The translations under genes and the position numbers were made by a program. A stretch of DNA of 52,767 bases, from NCBI RefSeq assembly GCF_016632365.1, contig NZ_JAEPBH010000014.1, positions 1 through 52,767 on the forward strand. Direction: 5' to 3'. Positions 1 to 10,656 of this stretch are shown one piece after another (position 1 is the first letter of the stretch; each line of letters starts with the position of its first letter). The notes under the pieces are model-generated. The model searched no databases. It was given only the letters and a program-made list of their open reading frames with translations, and was not told the DNA's origin. The stretch is from Tenebrionibacter intestinalis. GTDB lineage: Bacteria > Pseudomonadota > Gammaproteobacteria > Enterobacterales > Enterobacteriaceae.

Positions 1-113
1 CTGTCTTTTTTCACCCGCCCATTACTGGGGATTCCTCAGGGCCAGAGTGGGGCTTGTTCCCTGAGCGGGTACCGGGAAAGGAAAGCAAAAAAGGCGGGGA
101 GTTGGCCTGTAAA

Positions 114-147
114 ATACCGGGCAGCGCGCTGCCCGGTATTCGTATTA
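114..147 (-). terminator. Intrinsic terminator of bax
   Basis: A perfect inverted repeat (ATACCGGGCAGCG with its complement, 114-139) lies about 20 bases past the bax stop. Read on the minus strand, its 3' side runs into a short T tract. Bases 1-110 hold no gene I recognise. Confidence 0.8.
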
Positions 148-160
148 ACACGCTGGACGC

Positions 161-982
161 TTAGTTCGCAGCCGTCAACAGATGTTGATTACTCTGATAC
201 ATGGTTATCAGGAAACTGTTATAGCTGCTGCCTCTGGTCGAGTATCCCTTCAGCTTATGAATCATATTCATTGCCGTCAGCTCCCGATCCGCCTTGCGCA
301 ACTGAGCGCGGGAAGCACGAAACGATTTATACGCCGGGTGGGTATTGAGGTTGTTGACGTAGGCGCTTACCGACTCGTTTACCGAGGAGAAATGAAGATA
401 GCCCTTAACTTTTCCCGGTTCACTGTTACAGCTCTTGCGCGAACATTTCATACCAAACAGATTGGTATTAGCGCGCGCCAGCTTCGAAGTACCCCAGCCG
501 CTTTCCGCCGCCGCCATAGTCGCCACCATGCTGTTTGGAATAATGTCCACGCGCTCAAGCAACGCTTTCCACGGTATCTGACGGGTGTTGCCGTTCCAGG
601 ACACTTTGTAATTCTTAGCCAGAGCCTGTAAACGCGCCTTTTCCGAAGGCGCCCAGCGCCCCTCGTACTGTTTTGAGATTAACCAGTTACGATCTGCGGT
701 AATAGCCGCATTTTGCTTTGTAATATAAGGCATTAAAGTCCGAAGAAACGCTTTTTTCCTTTTCGGCCCGGAAGGGTATTGTCGCAAATCAGGAAGTGAA
801 CGGCTTACACTATTGCGAGAATACTCTTTTTTACTGGCTGCCAACAATTTACTGTGACTCTGATGAGGCGTATGACTCGTCTTTTCTGTCGCGTGCTTCT
901 TTGCCAGAACCTCTCCTGAGAAACCCAGCGTAAGCGACATGAGTACCATAGCCCCGAGTAATCGGTAGCGTATTGATATCAT
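161..982 (-). CDS. bax: Bax protein, glucosaminidase-domain exported protein
   Basis: Predicted exported peptidoglycan hydrolase of the Bax family, about 273 residues (E. coli Bax is close to this). The start at 982 is chosen over an in-frame Met 27 codons upstream because AGGAG lies just before it and the protein then begins with a signal peptide (basic start, hydrophobic core, ending near FSGEVLA). The C-terminal half carries the glucosaminidase-type region, with a probable catalytic Glu in AAAESGWGTS followed by NLFGMKC. Family membership implies beta-N-acetylglucosaminidase activity in the periplasm, but this is not shown for Bax itself as far as I know. In E. coli bax lies next to malS and avtA. 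Here avtA is the neighbour and malS is missing. Confidence 0.9.
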   Translation of the reverse strand: MISIRYRLLGAMVLMSLTLGFSGEVLAKKHATEKTSHTPHQSHSKLLAASKKEYSRNSVSRSLPDLRQYPSGPKRKKAFLRTLMPYITKQNAAITADRNWLISKQYEGRWAPSEKARLQALAKNYKVSWNGNTRQIPWKALLERVDIIPNSMVATMAAAESGWGTSKLARANTNLFGMKCSRKSCNSEPGKVKGYLHFSSVNESVSAYVNNLNTHPAYKSFRASRAQLRKADRELTAMNMIHKLKGYSTRGSSYNSFLITMYQSNQHLLTAAN

Positions 983-1654
983 TATCTCTCCTGGTTGAAT
1001 GCGCTGCTGTACGGCAAACGCAGTGAAACCATAAAACAACACATGGTGCGTAAATAGTATCAAAAATAAGCAAATTTTACAGCCAGGGAAAAGCCTGATT
1101 GCGAAATCAAGGCATTTATAAAGCGCAAATCGCGGACTTTAAAACCAAAAAAATCAACCGGTTATGCACTAAAACGCCAGGGAATCAGCATTTTTTCCTG
1201 AACTGCAATGCAATGCTCCTCTTTGCCGCTTAACAACGTTATTGACGGGTAATGTCCTGACTCAACGTAGCGTACAGGGCGCGTCCGCCCACGCCCCGCT
1301 CCGGTGTCCGGCCTGCCAACTTCAGGCTGCAAAGTGGGCGCAGGGTACGCGACCCTTATCGCTCATTTTTGACCGACCGTGCTGCTCCTCTACAAAATCC
1401 ATAAAACACAGTCGTATACCATTTCCACCCCTCCACTGTAGTACACAATGGCCAATTATGCGGCGTTTCGTTACTCCAGACGCGAATAGCCGCACAGTCC
1501 CATGCGCCACAGCCAAACCCGGAATAAAATGCTAAACATTTCGCCAGATCACAGAATAAAATTACGAAAAAGCCGGCGAAACCCGGTTTGCACCATACTG
1601 GCTGCAGGGTTATGGTGAATGTCTTATTTACTCTTCTCAGACAGATTCACCGCT
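983..1654. other. bax-avtA divergent intergenic region, no gene recognised
   Basis: About 670 bases between divergent bax and avtA. Short open frames occur but none has a ribosome binding site or family features. E. coli has malS (periplasmic alpha-amylase) between these genes; no malS remnant can be seen. The region presumably holds the two divergent promoters. Confidence 0.6.
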
Positions 1655-2908
1655 ATGACGTTTTCACTTTTCGGCGAAAAATTTACCCGCCATTCAGGCA
1701 TTACGCGCCTGATGGAGGATCTTAACGACGGCCTGCGCACCCCAGGCGCGATTATGCTCGGCGGCGGCAACCCGGCCACCATTCCGGCAATGCAAGCGTA
1801 TTTCCAGGGGCTGCTCACAGAGATGCTGGCCAGCGGAAAAGTTACTGACGCGCTGTGTAATTACGACGGCCCGCAGGGTAAAAACGACCTTCTGGAGGCC
1901 CTGGCGGGTATGCTGTGCGAAACGCTGGGCTGGGAGGTTAAACCACAGAATATTGCACTGACTAACGGCAGCCAGAGCGCATTTTTCTACCTTTTTAATC
2001 TGTTCGCCGGGCGCATGGCCGACGGCAGCCGCAAAAAAGTGCTGTTTCCGCTGGCGCCTGAATACATTGGCTATGCCGATGCCGGCCTGGATGACGATTT
2101 ATTCGTTTCCACGCGTCCGAATATTGAACTGCTGCCCGACGGGCAGTTTAAATATTACGTTGACTTCGCAAATCTGAATATCGGCGAAGATACCGGCATG
2201 ATCTGTGTTTCTCGCCCGACAAACCCTACCGGTAATGTCATTACCGACGATGAACTGCACAAACTGGATAAACTGGCGAAGCAGCACGACATTCCGCTGG
2301 TAATTGATAATGCCTACGGCCTGCCGTTTCCGGGCATTATCTTCAGTAACGCCCGCGCCCTGTGGAACCCAAACATTATTCTGTGCATGAGCCTGTCAAA
2401 ACTGGGCCTGCCGGGCAGCCGCTGCGGCATTATCATCGCGCGCGAGGATATTATTACCGCCATTAGCAACATGAATGGCATTATCAGCCTTGCGCCCGGC
2501 GGCACAGGCCCGGCGATCGCCTGTGAAATGATCAAGCGTAAAGACATCCTGCGCCTGTCGGAAACCGTTATTAAGCCGTTCTATCAGCAGCGCGTTCAGG
2601 AGACGATAGCGACCATTCGCCGCTATCTGCCCGCAGAGCGCTGCCTTATCCACAAACCCGAAGGCGCTATCTTCCTCTGGCTGTGGTTTAAAGATTTGCC
2701 CATTACCGCTGAAGCGCTGTATCAACGCCTGAAAGCGCGCGGCGTGCTGATGGTGCCGGGCAATCACTTCTTCCCGGGCCTGGCGCATCCCTGGCCGCAT
2801 ACGCAACAGTGTATGCGCATGAACTATGTACCAGAGCCGGAAAAAATTGACGCAGGAGTGAAAATTCTCGCGCAAGAGATCGAGCGCGCCTGGCGCGAGG
2901 CGACATAA
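1655..2908 (+). CDS. avtA: Valine-pyruvate aminotransferase
   Basis: PLP-dependent class I aminotransferase that interconverts valine and 2-ketoisovalerate with alanine/pyruvate; cytoplasmic. It is 417 residues, the usual length, counting from MTFSLFGEKF. An in-frame ATG 36 bases upstream exists but its extra residues do not belong to the family. Visible motifs are LGGGNPA near the N-terminus, TNGSQSAFFYLFNLF, the SRPTNPTGN substrate and cofactor loop, DNAYGLPFPG, and SLSKLGLPGSRCG, which contains the Schiff-base lysine. Only a weak ribosome site precedes the start. It converges on selB with an 85-base gap containing a small hairpin (2911-2926). Confidence 0.97.
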   Translation: MTFSLFGEKFTRHSGITRLMEDLNDGLRTPGAIMLGGGNPATIPAMQAYFQGLLTEMLASGKVTDALCNYDGPQGKNDLLEALAGMLCETLGWEVKPQNIALTNGSQSAFFYLFNLFAGRMADGSRKKVLFPLAPEYIGYADAGLDDDLFVSTRPNIELLPDGQFKYYVDFANLNIGEDTGMICVSRPTNPTGNVITDDELHKLDKLAKQHDIPLVIDNAYGLPFPGIIFSNARALWNPNIILCMSLSKLGLPGSRCGIIIAREDIITAISNMNGIISLAPGGTGPAIACEMIKRKDILRLSETVIKPFYQQRVQETIATIRRYLPAERCLIHKPEGAIFLWLWFKDLPITAEALYQRLKARGVLMVPGNHFFPGLAHPWPHTQQCMRMNYVPEPEKIDAGVKILAQEIERAWREAT

Positions 2909-2993
2909 CAGGCGGCTTAAACCGCCGGCGTCGGCGCGGCGGCGCACTTTACGGCGCCCGCGCCAAACGCATACGCCCGGCTTACGGGCAAAC

Positions 2994-4838
2994 TCAATCG
3001 ACGTTAAACAACCTGCCATCGCGCAGCAGGTGTTCGTTGCCGCGCCGCCGGGTATAACCAATACGGTTAAAGTATTCGAGGATTTGAATCGCCAGCTTGC
3101 GGCCCACGCCGAGCCGATCGCGAAAATCCGCAGCGCAAGTCGCGCCCCCTTCCCGATCCAGCCTGCGGATTAGCCCGGCAAAGTCGAGAATACGTTCGCG
3201 CCGGTAATATCTGTCTTTCACAATCGCGATAATCAGCCCCATGCGCGCCGCCAGGCGCAAAAACTGCCGCATCTTTTGTTCATCCAGCCCGGTTTCGTTC
3301 GCCAGATCGCGCACCCACCAGGGATCGTCGCCAAACAGCGCTTCCACCCGTTGCCAGAGCGCCTGCTGCTCGCCGGAAAAACCCGGTTCATGCCCGGGAA
3401 GCCGTAACCAGCCCTGGCGGCTCTCCAGCACGCCCTCCTGGCACAGACGTTCAATAAGCTCCAGCACCAGCGCCTCGTTTTCAGCGGGCAGCGCCATACG
3501 CCGCAGCCGCTCGCGGCCCGGCCCTGGCTGATCGTCATGCTGTTCATGGTACGTCGCCAGCGTTTTCAACAGCGACTGCTGCCAGCCTGCCGCAACCGCC
3601 GGGCTAAGCGCATAATCCCCCGCGCGCAGCAGACCGGGTTGCTGCAGGAGCTTATCCAACCCCGGCTGCGCAAGCTGACGCGCCCAGGCAAACGCCGTAA
3701 GCGACACCGCGCCGCGCCGCAACCAGGCATTAAACGCCTGCTCATCTTCGCCGGCCTGCCTGAGTTCGCTTACCCAGTCCAGAAACGGACGGCGGCGCTT
3801 ACCGCGGCGCGGCGGGTCGAGCAGCAGTACCCGCGCGCCGGCCAGCGTCTGGCGCGCGCTGATATCGCGCAGCACCAGCCTGTCGTCGTCCGCCAGCCAC
3901 AGCGGCGTATCAAGCGCCAGCTCGGCAAGATCGTTTTCCAGCAAAGAGACTCGCCCTGTGATATGTCGCGCGGCGTGATGCAGATGCAGCGGTTGCCACT
4001 GCGCAAGCGGTACATGAGCATCAAGCTGCACAATGACGCGCGAAACCGGCTCGGGCGGGCGTACGGCCAGCAGCCAGTCGCCGCGCTGTATTTGCGCTTT
4101 TTGCGCATCGCCGGCGATATTCAACGCAATACGCTGCCCGGCATGGGCGTGCTGCGCCGGCTGATTTTGCGCATGCAAGCCACGCACGCGCATCGGTTTA
4201 TCCACGCCCGTCAGCCACAGCGTATCGCCTGTGGCCACTTCGCCCGTTAACGCGGTGCCGGTCACCACCAACCCCGCCCCTTTTACGGTAAATGCGCGAT
4301 CAATCGCAAGGCGAAAGCGTTTATCGGTACGTTGCGGGCGCTCTGTCAGTTCGCTCAGATGCCCCGCCAGCGCCGCAATACCCAGCCCCTGAGTTGCGGC
4401 GGTGACAAACAGCGCGGCGTCAGGCCACCCCATCTTCCTGACGGTTTGCAACACCTCGTCACGCACCTGCGCCACGCGCGCATCGCTCACACGATCGGCT
4501 TTGGTGAGCGCAACAGTCAGCGCCGGGCGCCCGGTAAGCGTGAGAATCGCCAGGTGTTCGCGGGTTTGCGCCATCACGCCGTCATCGCAAGCGACCACCA
4601 GCAGCGCGCGATCGATACCGCCGACGCCTGCCAGCATATTCGCAAGAAATTTTTCATGCCCCGGCACGTCAATAAAGCCGATAACCCGCCCGTCAGGCTG
4701 CGGCCAGTAGGCATATCCCAAATCAATGGTCATGCCGCGCGTTTTTTCTTCCGGCAGGCGATCGGCGTTGACGCCGGTTATCGCTTCCAGCAGCGTCGTT
4801 TTACCGTGGTCAACGTGCCCGGCAGTGGCAATAATCAT
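2994..4838 (-). CDS. selB: Selenocysteine-specific elongation factor SelB
   Basis: GTPase that brings selenocysteyl-tRNA(Sec) to UGA codons by binding the SECIS hairpin in the mRNA. The protein is 614 residues, the same as E. coli. The N-terminus has the EF-Tu-like G domain: [10 protein letters not shown] (G1), the RGMTIDLGY switch region, DVPGHEKF (G3) and TKAD (G4). Domains II and III follow. The C-terminal quarter is the run of winged-helix domains that bind SECIS RNA. Its ATG overlaps the selA stop, so the two are translationally coupled. Targets and partners are in this window: fdoG carries an in-frame UGA and selC encodes the tRNA. Confidence 0.98.
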   Translation of the reverse strand: MIIATAGHVDHGKTTLLEAITGVNADRLPEEKTRGMTIDLGYAYWPQPDGRVIGFIDVPGHEKFLANMLAGVGGIDRALLVVACDDGVMAQTREHLAILTLTGRPALTVALTKADRVSDARVAQVRDEVLQTVRKMGWPDAALFVTAATQGLGIAALAGHLSELTERPQRTDKRFRLAIDRAFTVKGAGLVVTGTALTGEVATGDTLWLTGVDKPMRVRGLHAQNQPAQHAHAGQRIALNIAGDAQKAQIQRGDWLLAVRPPEPVSRVIVQLDAHVPLAQWQPLHLHHAARHITGRVSLLENDLAELALDTPLWLADDDRLVLRDISARQTLAGARVLLLDPPRRGKRRRPFLDWVSELRQAGEDEQAFNAWLRRGAVSLTAFAWARQLAQPGLDKLLQQPGLLRAGDYALSPAVAAGWQQSLLKTLATYHEQHDDQPGPGRERLRRMALPAENEALVLELIERLCQEGVLESRQGWLRLPGHEPGFSGEQQALWQRVEALFGDDPWWVRDLANETGLDEQKMRQFLRLAARMGLIIAIVKDRYYRRERILDFAGLIRRLDREGGATCAADFRDRLGVGRKLAIQILEYFNRIGYTRRRGNEHLLRDGRLFNVD

Positions 4839-6220
4839 TTGAGCAACATCTCCAGTAAACCTGTTTCATCCTCCAGACAGCGCAGATCCAGCCACAGGCG
4901 GCCATCGGATATGCGCCCTATTACCGGGCGCGGCAGCTCGCGCAGCTCGCGGGAAAGCGCTTCGAGCGCGCCGCCGCTTCGGGCCTCAAGCGGAGTAAAC
5001 GTCAGCGCCGCGCCAGGCAGCCTGTCAACCGGCAGCGAACCGCTGCCAATCTGCGACAGGCAAGGCTCTACCCGCAGCGTAAATGCCGGAAAACGCGGCG
5101 CAAGCGGCGCAAGCAGGCGCTGACCCAGCGCGGCTATCTCCTGCGCCGGGCGCGTTAAAAAACGCAGCGTCGGGAGGCTTTCACGCAGTTTTTCCGGATG
5201 CTTATAGAGCCGCAGCGTGGCCTCCAGCGCGGCAAGCGTCATTTTATCGGCGCGCAGCGCGCGCTTGAGCGGGTGCGATTGTAAACGCGCAATCATTGCT
5301 TTTTTGCCAACGATGATCCCGGCCTGCGGGCCGCCCAGCAGCTTGTCGCCGGAGAAGCTCACCAGGCTAACGCCGGCGGCAATCAGGCGCTGCGGCATCG
5401 GTTCTGCGGGCAAGCCATACTGCGTCAGATCCACCAGCGAACCACTGCCGAGATCCGTCACTACCGGCACGCCTGAGGCATCGCCAAGCGCCGCCAGTTC
5501 GGCTTCGTCCACCGCTTTGGTAAAGCCTTCAATGTAATAATTGCTGGTATGGACTTTCATCAACAGCGCCGTACGCTCGTTCAACGCCGTGCGATAATCG
5601 TTAAGGTGGGTGCGATTGGTCGTGCCTACTTCACGCAACTGGCAGCCCGCCTGACGCATAACGTCAGGAATACGAAACGCGCCGCCGATTTCCACCAGCT
5701 CGCCGCGTGATACCACCACTTCACCGCCGTCCGCGCAGGCCGCCAACATCAGCAGCACCGCCGCCGCATTGTTATTAACGATACAGGCGTCTTCCGCCCC
5801 GGTCAGTTCGCACAGCAAATCCGCCATCGCGCGATCGCGATGGCCGCGCCCGGCGCCGTCAAGGTCGTATTCCAGCGTGACCGGCGCGCGCATGGCCTGC
5901 GTAACGGCCGCGATTGCAGCCTCAGCCTGTACGGCGCGCCCAAGGTTGGTGTGCAGCACGGTGCCGGTAAGGTTAAATACCGGGCGCAGCGCACCGGCGT
6001 CAGCGCGGGCCAGACGCGTGCGCACGGCCTGCGCCCAGTCGCAGCACCATGCCGGCAGGCGCTGGCGCGCGCGGATTTCAGCTCGCGCCTCGTCCTGCAT
6101 CAGGCGCAGGGTTTCCACCAGGCGGGTATGACCATACTCAGTAAGCAGTGCGGCGAAAGCCTCCCTGCGCAACAGTTTATCGGTGGCGGGAAGCTGGCTG
6201 AATAACGCGTTCTGGCTCAT
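4835..6220 (-). CDS. selA: L-seryl-tRNA(Sec) selenium transferase
   Basis: PLP enzyme that converts seryl-tRNA(Sec) to selenocysteyl-tRNA(Sec) using selenophosphate. It has 461 residues against about 463 in E. coli. The fold-type I core is clear: [43 protein letters not shown], and [14 protein letters not shown] with the PLP lysine at about residue 293. It is first in the selA-selB operon, with a 4-base overlap with selB. SelD, which makes selenophosphate, is not in this window. Confidence 0.98.
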   Translation of the reverse strand: MSQNALFSQLPATDKLLRREAFAALLTEYGHTRLVETLRLMQDEARAEIRARQRLPAWCCDWAQAVRTRLARADAGALRPVFNLTGTVLHTNLGRAVQAEAAIAAVTQAMRAPVTLEYDLDGAGRGHRDRAMADLLCELTGAEDACIVNNNAAAVLLMLAACADGGEVVVSRGELVEIGGAFRIPDVMRQAGCQLREVGTTNRTHLNDYRTALNERTALLMKVHTSNYYIEGFTKAVDEAELAALGDASGVPVVTDLGSGSLVDLTQYGLPAEPMPQRLIAAGVSLVSFSGDKLLGGPQAGIIVGKKAMIARLQSHPLKRALRADKMTLAALEATLRLYKHPEKLRESLPTLRFLTRPAQEIAALGQRLLAPLAPRFPAFTLRVEPCLSQIGSGSLPVDRLPGAALTFTPLEARSGGALEALSRELRELPRPVIGRISDGRLWLDLRCLEDETGLLEMLLK

Positions 6221-6290
6221 GGAAATGCATCGTTGTGAATAACAAAGGCACAGTTTAACAGGGGCGAACGCCCGCTGTCATAGCGCAAGG

Positions 6291-6899
6291 TCATGAAGCA
6301 GGCGGTTCCGTGCGGGCGAAGCTTTCACGCTGGAACAATTGCCCGGCCATACGCACCAGCAGCGGACGGGTAGCGCACCAGCCCGGCACCACGCGGCGAA
6401 AATTGAGGTAGCCGATAGCACTTCCTACGGCGATAGCGCCCAGGCGCGGGGGATCGAACGCAATACGCTGGTCATTAAGGTTTTGCTCCAGCCAGTCGAG
6501 GCCGCGCGAAATTTTGTCGCGCTGGCGCAGCAGAAAATCCTCCGACTGCTGCGGGGCCGGGCGCAGACGCTCACGCACCAGCAATACGGCGGCATCGAGA
6601 ATGCCGTCCGCCGCGGCTTCTATTTGCCGCTCCCACAGCGCCGCCGCCGGTTCACGCGCCAGCAGCGCGGGCGCGATGCCTAACAGTTCGAGATACTGCG
6701 CAATAACTGGCGAATCAAACCAGGCCTGGCCATCATCCGCTATCAGAACAGGCACCTTACCCAACGGATTATGCTCCGATACCTGGCTGCCCGCTTCCCA
6801 CGGCGTTGCGTTCACAAACTCAAAAGCAATGCCTTTCTCCAGCAGCATTACTGAAATTTTGCGCACATAGGGACTGGTATAACTGCCGATAAGTTTCAT
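6291..6899 (-). CDS. yibF: Glutathione S-transferase family protein YibF
   Basis: Cytosolic GST-fold protein, 202 residues as in E. coli YibF. The N-terminal thioredoxin-like domain starts [14 protein letters not shown], with Ser/Thr in the place of a catalytic residue, and has the cis-Pro motif GKVPVL followed by the glutathione-binding [12 protein letters not shown]. The C-terminal helical domain ends [10 protein letters not shown]. The physiological substrate is unknown. It lies 70 bases upstream of selA on the same strand, as in E. coli, and may be co-transcribed with it. Confidence 0.94.
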   Translation of the reverse strand: MKLIGSYTSPYVRKISVMLLEKGIAFEFVNATPWEAGSQVSEHNPLGKVPVLIADDGQAWFDSPVIAQYLELLGIAPALLAREPAAALWERQIEAAADGILDAAVLLVRERLRPAPQQSEDFLLRQRDKISRGLDWLEQNLNDQRIAFDPPRLGAIAVGSAIGYLNFRRVVPGWCATRPLLVRMAGQLFQRESFARTEPPAS

Positions 6900-7037
6900 A
6901 GCGCCGTACCTTTTTTAGCCAACAGAATATGTCCTGTTCAGTATGGCGTACCCTGACGGAATGTCGCCTGTGACGAAAAACGGCTACAGTGAGACAGGCG
7001 ATCCCGATCACAGAGGTAAACATTCGCGCCGCCCACG

Positions 7038-7053
7038 GGTGATAGAGATCACA
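7038..7053. promoter_or_regulatory. CRP-type site upstream of mtlA (1)
   Basis: GGTGA-N6-TCACA matches the CRP pattern TGTGA-N6-TCACA with one change. It is the most distal of four such sites before mtlA. E. coli mtlA is known for multiple CRP sites. Confidence 0.65.
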
Positions 7054-7081
7054 TTTAGAACACATTTATGACGCTTTAAAT

Positions 7082-7097
7082 TGTGATAAAACTCACA
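7082..7097. promoter_or_regulatory. CRP-type site upstream of mtlA (2)
   Basis: TGTGATAAAACTCACA is a perfect match to TGTGA-N6-TCACA. Confidence 0.8.
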
Positions 7098-7154
7098 AAT
7101 AAACCTCATTTTTGGCGGTTTTTGCTCCACTCCCTTTTTTATCTGTCCTTAAAT

Positions 7155-7170
7155 TGTGATTAACATCACG
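7155..7170. promoter_or_regulatory. CRP-type site upstream of mtlA (3)
   Basis: TGTGATTAACATCACG is one base off the consensus. Its centre is about 73 bases from site 2. Confidence 0.75.
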
Positions 7171-7198
7171 TAATTACCCCATCCACACCCTGAAATTT

Positions 7199-7214
7199 AG
7201 TGATTAAAATCACA
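7199..7214. promoter_or_regulatory. CRP-type site upstream of mtlA (4)
   Basis: AGTGATTAAAATCACA is one base off the consensus, about 140 bases before the mtlA start. It is the closest of the four sites to the gene. Site centres are spaced 44, 73 and 44 bases apart, each close to a whole number of helical turns. Confidence 0.75.
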
Positions 7215-7353
7215 TTATTTCACCCTGTCTGGACAGACGCCCGATTCAGTGCCAGATTTCGCGTCACGGAATACCAGAACGGCGGACTTCGCCGCTTCAT
7301 AAACAATTACCAACCGGCGATTTCCGGCGCACAAACATAAAAAGGGGTGTTTT

Positions 7354-9258
7354 ATGTCATCCGATATCAGGATCAAAGTGCAAAGCTTTGGTCGCTTTCT
7401 CAGCAATATGGTGATGCCGAATATTGGCGCTTTTATCGCCTGGGGTATCATCACCGCACTTTTTATCCCTACCGGATGGTGGCCTGACGAAACACTGGCG
7501 AAGCTGGTTAGCCCGATGATCACTTATCTTCTGCCGCTGCTTATTGGCTACACCGGCGGTCGGCTGGTGGGCGGCGAGCGCGGCGGCGTAGTGGGCGCAA
7601 TTACCACAATGGGCGTTATCGTCGGTGCGGATATGCCGATGTTTCTCGGCTCCATGATTGCAGGCCCGTTGGGCGGCTACTGCATTAAGAAGTTCGACGC
7701 GGCCGTTGACGGCAAGATTAAATCTGGCTTCGAAATGCTGGTGAACAACTTCTCCGCCGGCATCATCGGTATGCTTCTGGCGATTCTGGCGTTTCTGGGC
7801 ATCGGCCCGGCCGTTGAAGTGCTCTCAAAGCTGCTGGCCGCAGGCGTTAACTTCATGGTGGCGCACGATATGTTGCCGCTGGCGTCTATTTTCGTTGAAC
7901 CCGCGAAGATCCTGTTTCTCAACAACGCCATTAACCACGGAATCTTCTCGCCGCTGGGGATTCAGCAATCTCATGACATCGGCAAGTCTATCTTCTTCCT
8001 GATTGAAGCCAATCCAGGCCCGGGTATGGGCGTGCTGCTGGCCTATATTTTCTTTGGCCGCGGCAGCGCCAAACAGTCTGCGGGGGGGGCCGCAATTATC
8101 CACTTCCTGGGCGGTATTCATGAAATCTACTTCCCGTATGTACTGATGAACCCGCGTTTGATAATCGCTGTTATCCTGGGCGGCATGAGCGGCGTGTTTA
8201 CCCTGAACGTACTGGGCGGCGGCCTGGTCTCCCCGGCGTCTCCAGGTTCCATACTCGCAGTGCTGGCAATGACGCCCAAAGGCGCATACTTCGCCAACAT
8301 CGCAGCGATTGTTGTCGCAACAGCGGTCTCGTTCGTGGCGGCTGCCGTTTTGCTGAAAACCAGCAAAGTGAAAGAAGAGGATGATATTGAGGCCGCAACC
8401 CGCCGCATGCAGGACATGAAAGCCGCCTCCAAAGGCGCCGCGACTGGCGAAGCCGCCAGCGACCTGAGCCACGTGCGTAAAATTATCGTAGCCTGCGACG
8501 CAGGCATGGGCTCCAGCGCGATGGGCGCAGGCGTGTTGCGCAAGAAAGTGCAGGATGCGGGCCTGAGCCAAATTTCTGTCGCCAACAGCGCGATTAACAG
8601 CCTGCCAGGCGACGTAGACATTGTGATTACCCACCGCGATCTGACGGAGCGCGCCATGCGCCAGGCGCCGCAGGCGCAGCATATTTCGCTCACCAACTTC
8701 CTCGACAGCGGCCTCTACAGCAACCTGACAGAACGCCTGGTTGCCGCGCAACGCCACACCGACAATGAGAAGAAAGCGCGCTCCGGTCCGAAAGACAGCG
8801 ACGATAGCGCCGGCCAGAGCCTGTTCCGCCTTAGCGCAGAAAACGTCTTCCTGGGCTGCCGCGCCGCCCACAAAGAAGAAGCGATTCGCTTTGCAGGCGA
8901 ACAACTAGTAAAAGGCGGCTACGTTGAACCGCAATACGTAGACGCAATGCTTGAGCGCGAAAAACTGACCCCCACCTATCTGGGCGAGTCCATCGCCGTG
9001 CCGCACGGTACGGTGGCAGCAAAAGATCGCGTGCTGAAAACCGGCGTTGTGTTCTGCCAGTACCCGCAAGGCGTGCGCTTCGGCGACAATGAAGACGATA
9101 TCGCCCGGCTGGTTATCGGTATTGCCGCTCGCAATAACGAGCACATTCAGGTTATCACCAGCCTGACCAACGCGCTGGACGATGAAACGGTTATTGAGCG
9201 TCTTGCCGGTACTACCCACGTGGAGGATGTGCTGGCGATACTGGCAGGCCATAAATAA
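7354..9258 (+). CDS. mtlA: PTS mannitol transporter subunit IICBA
   Basis: Inner-membrane permease that imports mannitol and phosphorylates it to mannitol-1-phosphate. Domains in order are the membrane IIC domain (about 1-340), IIB (about 370-465) with the phosphocysteine Cys381 in VACDAGMGSSAMGAG, and IIA (about 490-630) with the phosphohistidine His551 in GESIAVPHG. It has 634 residues against 637 in E. coli. The start is preceded by AAAAGGGG. It is the first gene of mtlA-mtlD-mtlR, with four CRP-type sites upstream, so catabolite control is expected. A run of eight G (about 8082-8089) encodes conserved SAGGAA and does not break the frame. Confidence 0.98.
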   Translation: MSSDIRIKVQSFGRFLSNMVMPNIGAFIAWGIITALFIPTGWWPDETLAKLVSPMITYLLPLLIGYTGGRLVGGERGGVVGAITTMGVIVGADMPMFLGSMIAGPLGGYCIKKFDAAVDGKIKSGFEMLVNNFSAGIIGMLLAILAFLGIGPAVEVLSKLLAAGVNFMVAHDMLPLASIFVEPAKILFLNNAINHGIFSPLGIQQSHDIGKSIFFLIEANPGPGMGVLLAYIFFGRGSAKQSAGGAAIIHFLGGIHEIYFPYVLMNPRLIIAVILGGMSGVFTLNVLGGGLVSPASPGSILAVLAMTPKGAYFANIAAIVVATAVSFVAAAVLLKTSKVKEEDDIEAATRRMQDMKAASKGAATGEAASDLSHVRKIIVACDAGMGSSAMGAGVLRKKVQDAGLSQISVANSAINSLPGDVDIVITHRDLTERAMRQAPQAQHISLTNFLDSGLYSNLTERLVAAQRHTDNEKKARSGPKDSDDSAGQSLFRLSAENVFLGCRAAHKEEAIRFAGEQLVKGGYVEPQYVDAMLEREKLTPTYLGESIAVPHGTVAAKDRVLKTGVVFCQYPQGVRFGDNEDDIARLVIGIAARNNEHIQVITSLTNALDDETVIERLAGTTHVEDVLAILAGHK

Positions 9259-9393
9259 AGACGCCCACAGATAAATAATTTCTCCGTGGGGCAAGTTCAG
9301 TCGGCTTATCATTTTTACCGCTGAGCGAAATAACGGCGGCCTGACGCGCGCTTTACGTCAGGCCGCGACATCTTAACCTCTCCCGCAAGAAAG

Positions 9394-9428
9394 AGGGTTT
9401 GGGTAAGGGAATCTTACCCAAACCCTTT
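9394..9428 (+). terminator. mtlA-mtlD intercistronic hairpin
   Basis: A perfect 14-bp stem (AGGGTTTGGGTAAG, 9394-9407, with its complement at 9413-9426) and a 5-base loop, followed by TTTC. The T tract is weak, so it may act as a partial terminator or as a 3' end that stabilises the mtlA segment, lowering mtlD relative to mtlA. Confidence 0.6.
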
Positions 9429-9459
9429 CAGGGTCAGTTAATTTAAGAAGGTTCAGAAT

Positions 9460-10608
9460 ATGAAAGCATTGCATTTTGGCGCAGGAAATATCGGACGCGG
9501 CTTTATCGGCAAACTGCTGGCTGATGCCGGTATTTCACTCACGTTTGCCGATGTTAACCAGGCCGTACTGGATGCGCTGAACGCACGTCACAGCTACCAG
9601 GTTCACGTTGTGGGCGAGCAGGAACAGGTCGATACCGTAAGCGGCGTAAACGCCGTCAGCAGCGCCGGGGACGCGGTCATCGACCTGATTGCCGACGTTG
9701 ACCTGATAACTACCGCCGTCGGCCCGGTGGTGCTGGAGCGCATCGCGCCCGCTATCGCCAAAGGCCTTATCAAGCGCCGCGCCGCGGGCAACGACAGGCC
9801 GCTGAACATCATCGCTTGTGAAAATATGGTGCGCGGCACCTCTGAGCTTAAAGCCTGTGTGCTGAAAGCCCTCGGCGAGGAGGATAAAACCTGGGTCGAG
9901 GCGCACGTCGGCTTTGTCGATTCCGCCGTTGATCGCATCGTGCCGCCGTCCGCTCGCGCCGACGACGATCCGCTGGCCGTGACGGTGGAAACGTTCAGCG
10001 AGTGGATTGTTGATAAAACCCAGTTTAAAGGCGCGCTGCCGCCCATTCCCGGCATGGAGCCAACCGACAATCTGATGGCGTTTGTAGAGCGTAAGCTCTT
10101 CACGCTGAACACCGGCCATGCCATTACGGCCTGGCTTGGGCAGCAGGCGGGACATCAGACCATTTGCGAGGCCATTCTTGATAAAAACGTACGCGCCGTC
10201 GTTCAAAGCGCAATGGAGGAGAGCGGCGAAGTGCTCATCCGCCGCTACGGCTTTGATGCCGCCAGCCATGCGGCTTACATTCAAAAAATCCTGGGCCGAT
10301 TTGAAAACCCTTATCTGAAAGATGACGTTGAGCGCGTAGGTCGCCAGCCGCTGCGTAAACTCAGCGCCGGCGACCGGCTCATCAAACCGCTGCTCGGCAC
10401 GCTGGAGTATGGCCTGCCCCACGCCGGCCTGGTTAAAGGTATCGCGGCCGGGCTGCGCTACCAAAGCCAGGAAGACGCCCAGGCGCAGCAACTGATGCAA
10501 CTGCTGGCAGAAAAAGGGCCGCGCGACGCGCTGGCGCAAATTTCAGGCCTGGACGCCAACAGCAGTGTCGTCACAGAAGTCGTGAACGCTTACAATACGC
10601 AGGCATAA
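9460..10608 (+). CDS. mtlD: Mannitol-1-phosphate 5-dehydrogenase
   Basis: Oxidises mannitol-1-phosphate to fructose-6-phosphate with NAD+, feeding glycolysis. The protein is 382 residues, identical in length to E. coli MtlD. It begins with the Rossmann motif [13 protein letters not shown]. Polyol-dehydrogenase family features include ACENMVRG and the catalytic-lysine region around [21 protein letters not shown] precedes the start. It lies 201 bases after mtlA, separated by a stable hairpin. Confidence 0.98.
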   Translation: MKALHFGAGNIGRGFIGKLLADAGISLTFADVNQAVLDALNARHSYQVHVVGEQEQVDTVSGVNAVSSAGDAVIDLIADVDLITTAVGPVVLERIAPAIAKGLIKRRAAGNDRPLNIIACENMVRGTSELKACVLKALGEEDKTWVEAHVGFVDSAVDRIVPPSARADDDPLAVTVETFSEWIVDKTQFKGALPPIPGMEPTDNLMAFVERKLFTLNTGHAITAWLGQQAGHQTICEAILDKNVRAVVQSAMEESGEVLIRRYGFDAASHAAYIQKILGRFENPYLKDDVERVGRQPLRKLSAGDRLIKPLLGTLEYGLPHAGLVKGIAAGLRYQSQEDAQAQQLMQLLAEKGPRDALAQISGLDANSSVVTEVVNAYNTQA

Positions 10609-10614
10609 CGCCGC

Positions 10615-10638
10615 GGGGCGCGGCGCGTACCGCGCCCC
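10615..10638 (+). other. mtlD-mtlR intergenic GC hairpin
   Basis: GGGGCGCGG (10615-10623) pairs with CCGCGCCCC (10630-10638) across a 6-base loop. No T tract follows, so it looks more like a 3' mRNA-stabilising stem or weak attenuator than a terminator. Confidence 0.5.
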
Positions 10639-10656
10639 GGTTAACCTTTATCAGAT

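Noticed and set aside
1242-1535. Open frame of 97 codons before avtA
   Set aside because: No ribosome site, odd composition, no family features.
8082-8089. G8 run in mtlA as a possible phase switch
   Set aside because: The frame continues to full length and the run encodes conserved SAGGAA.
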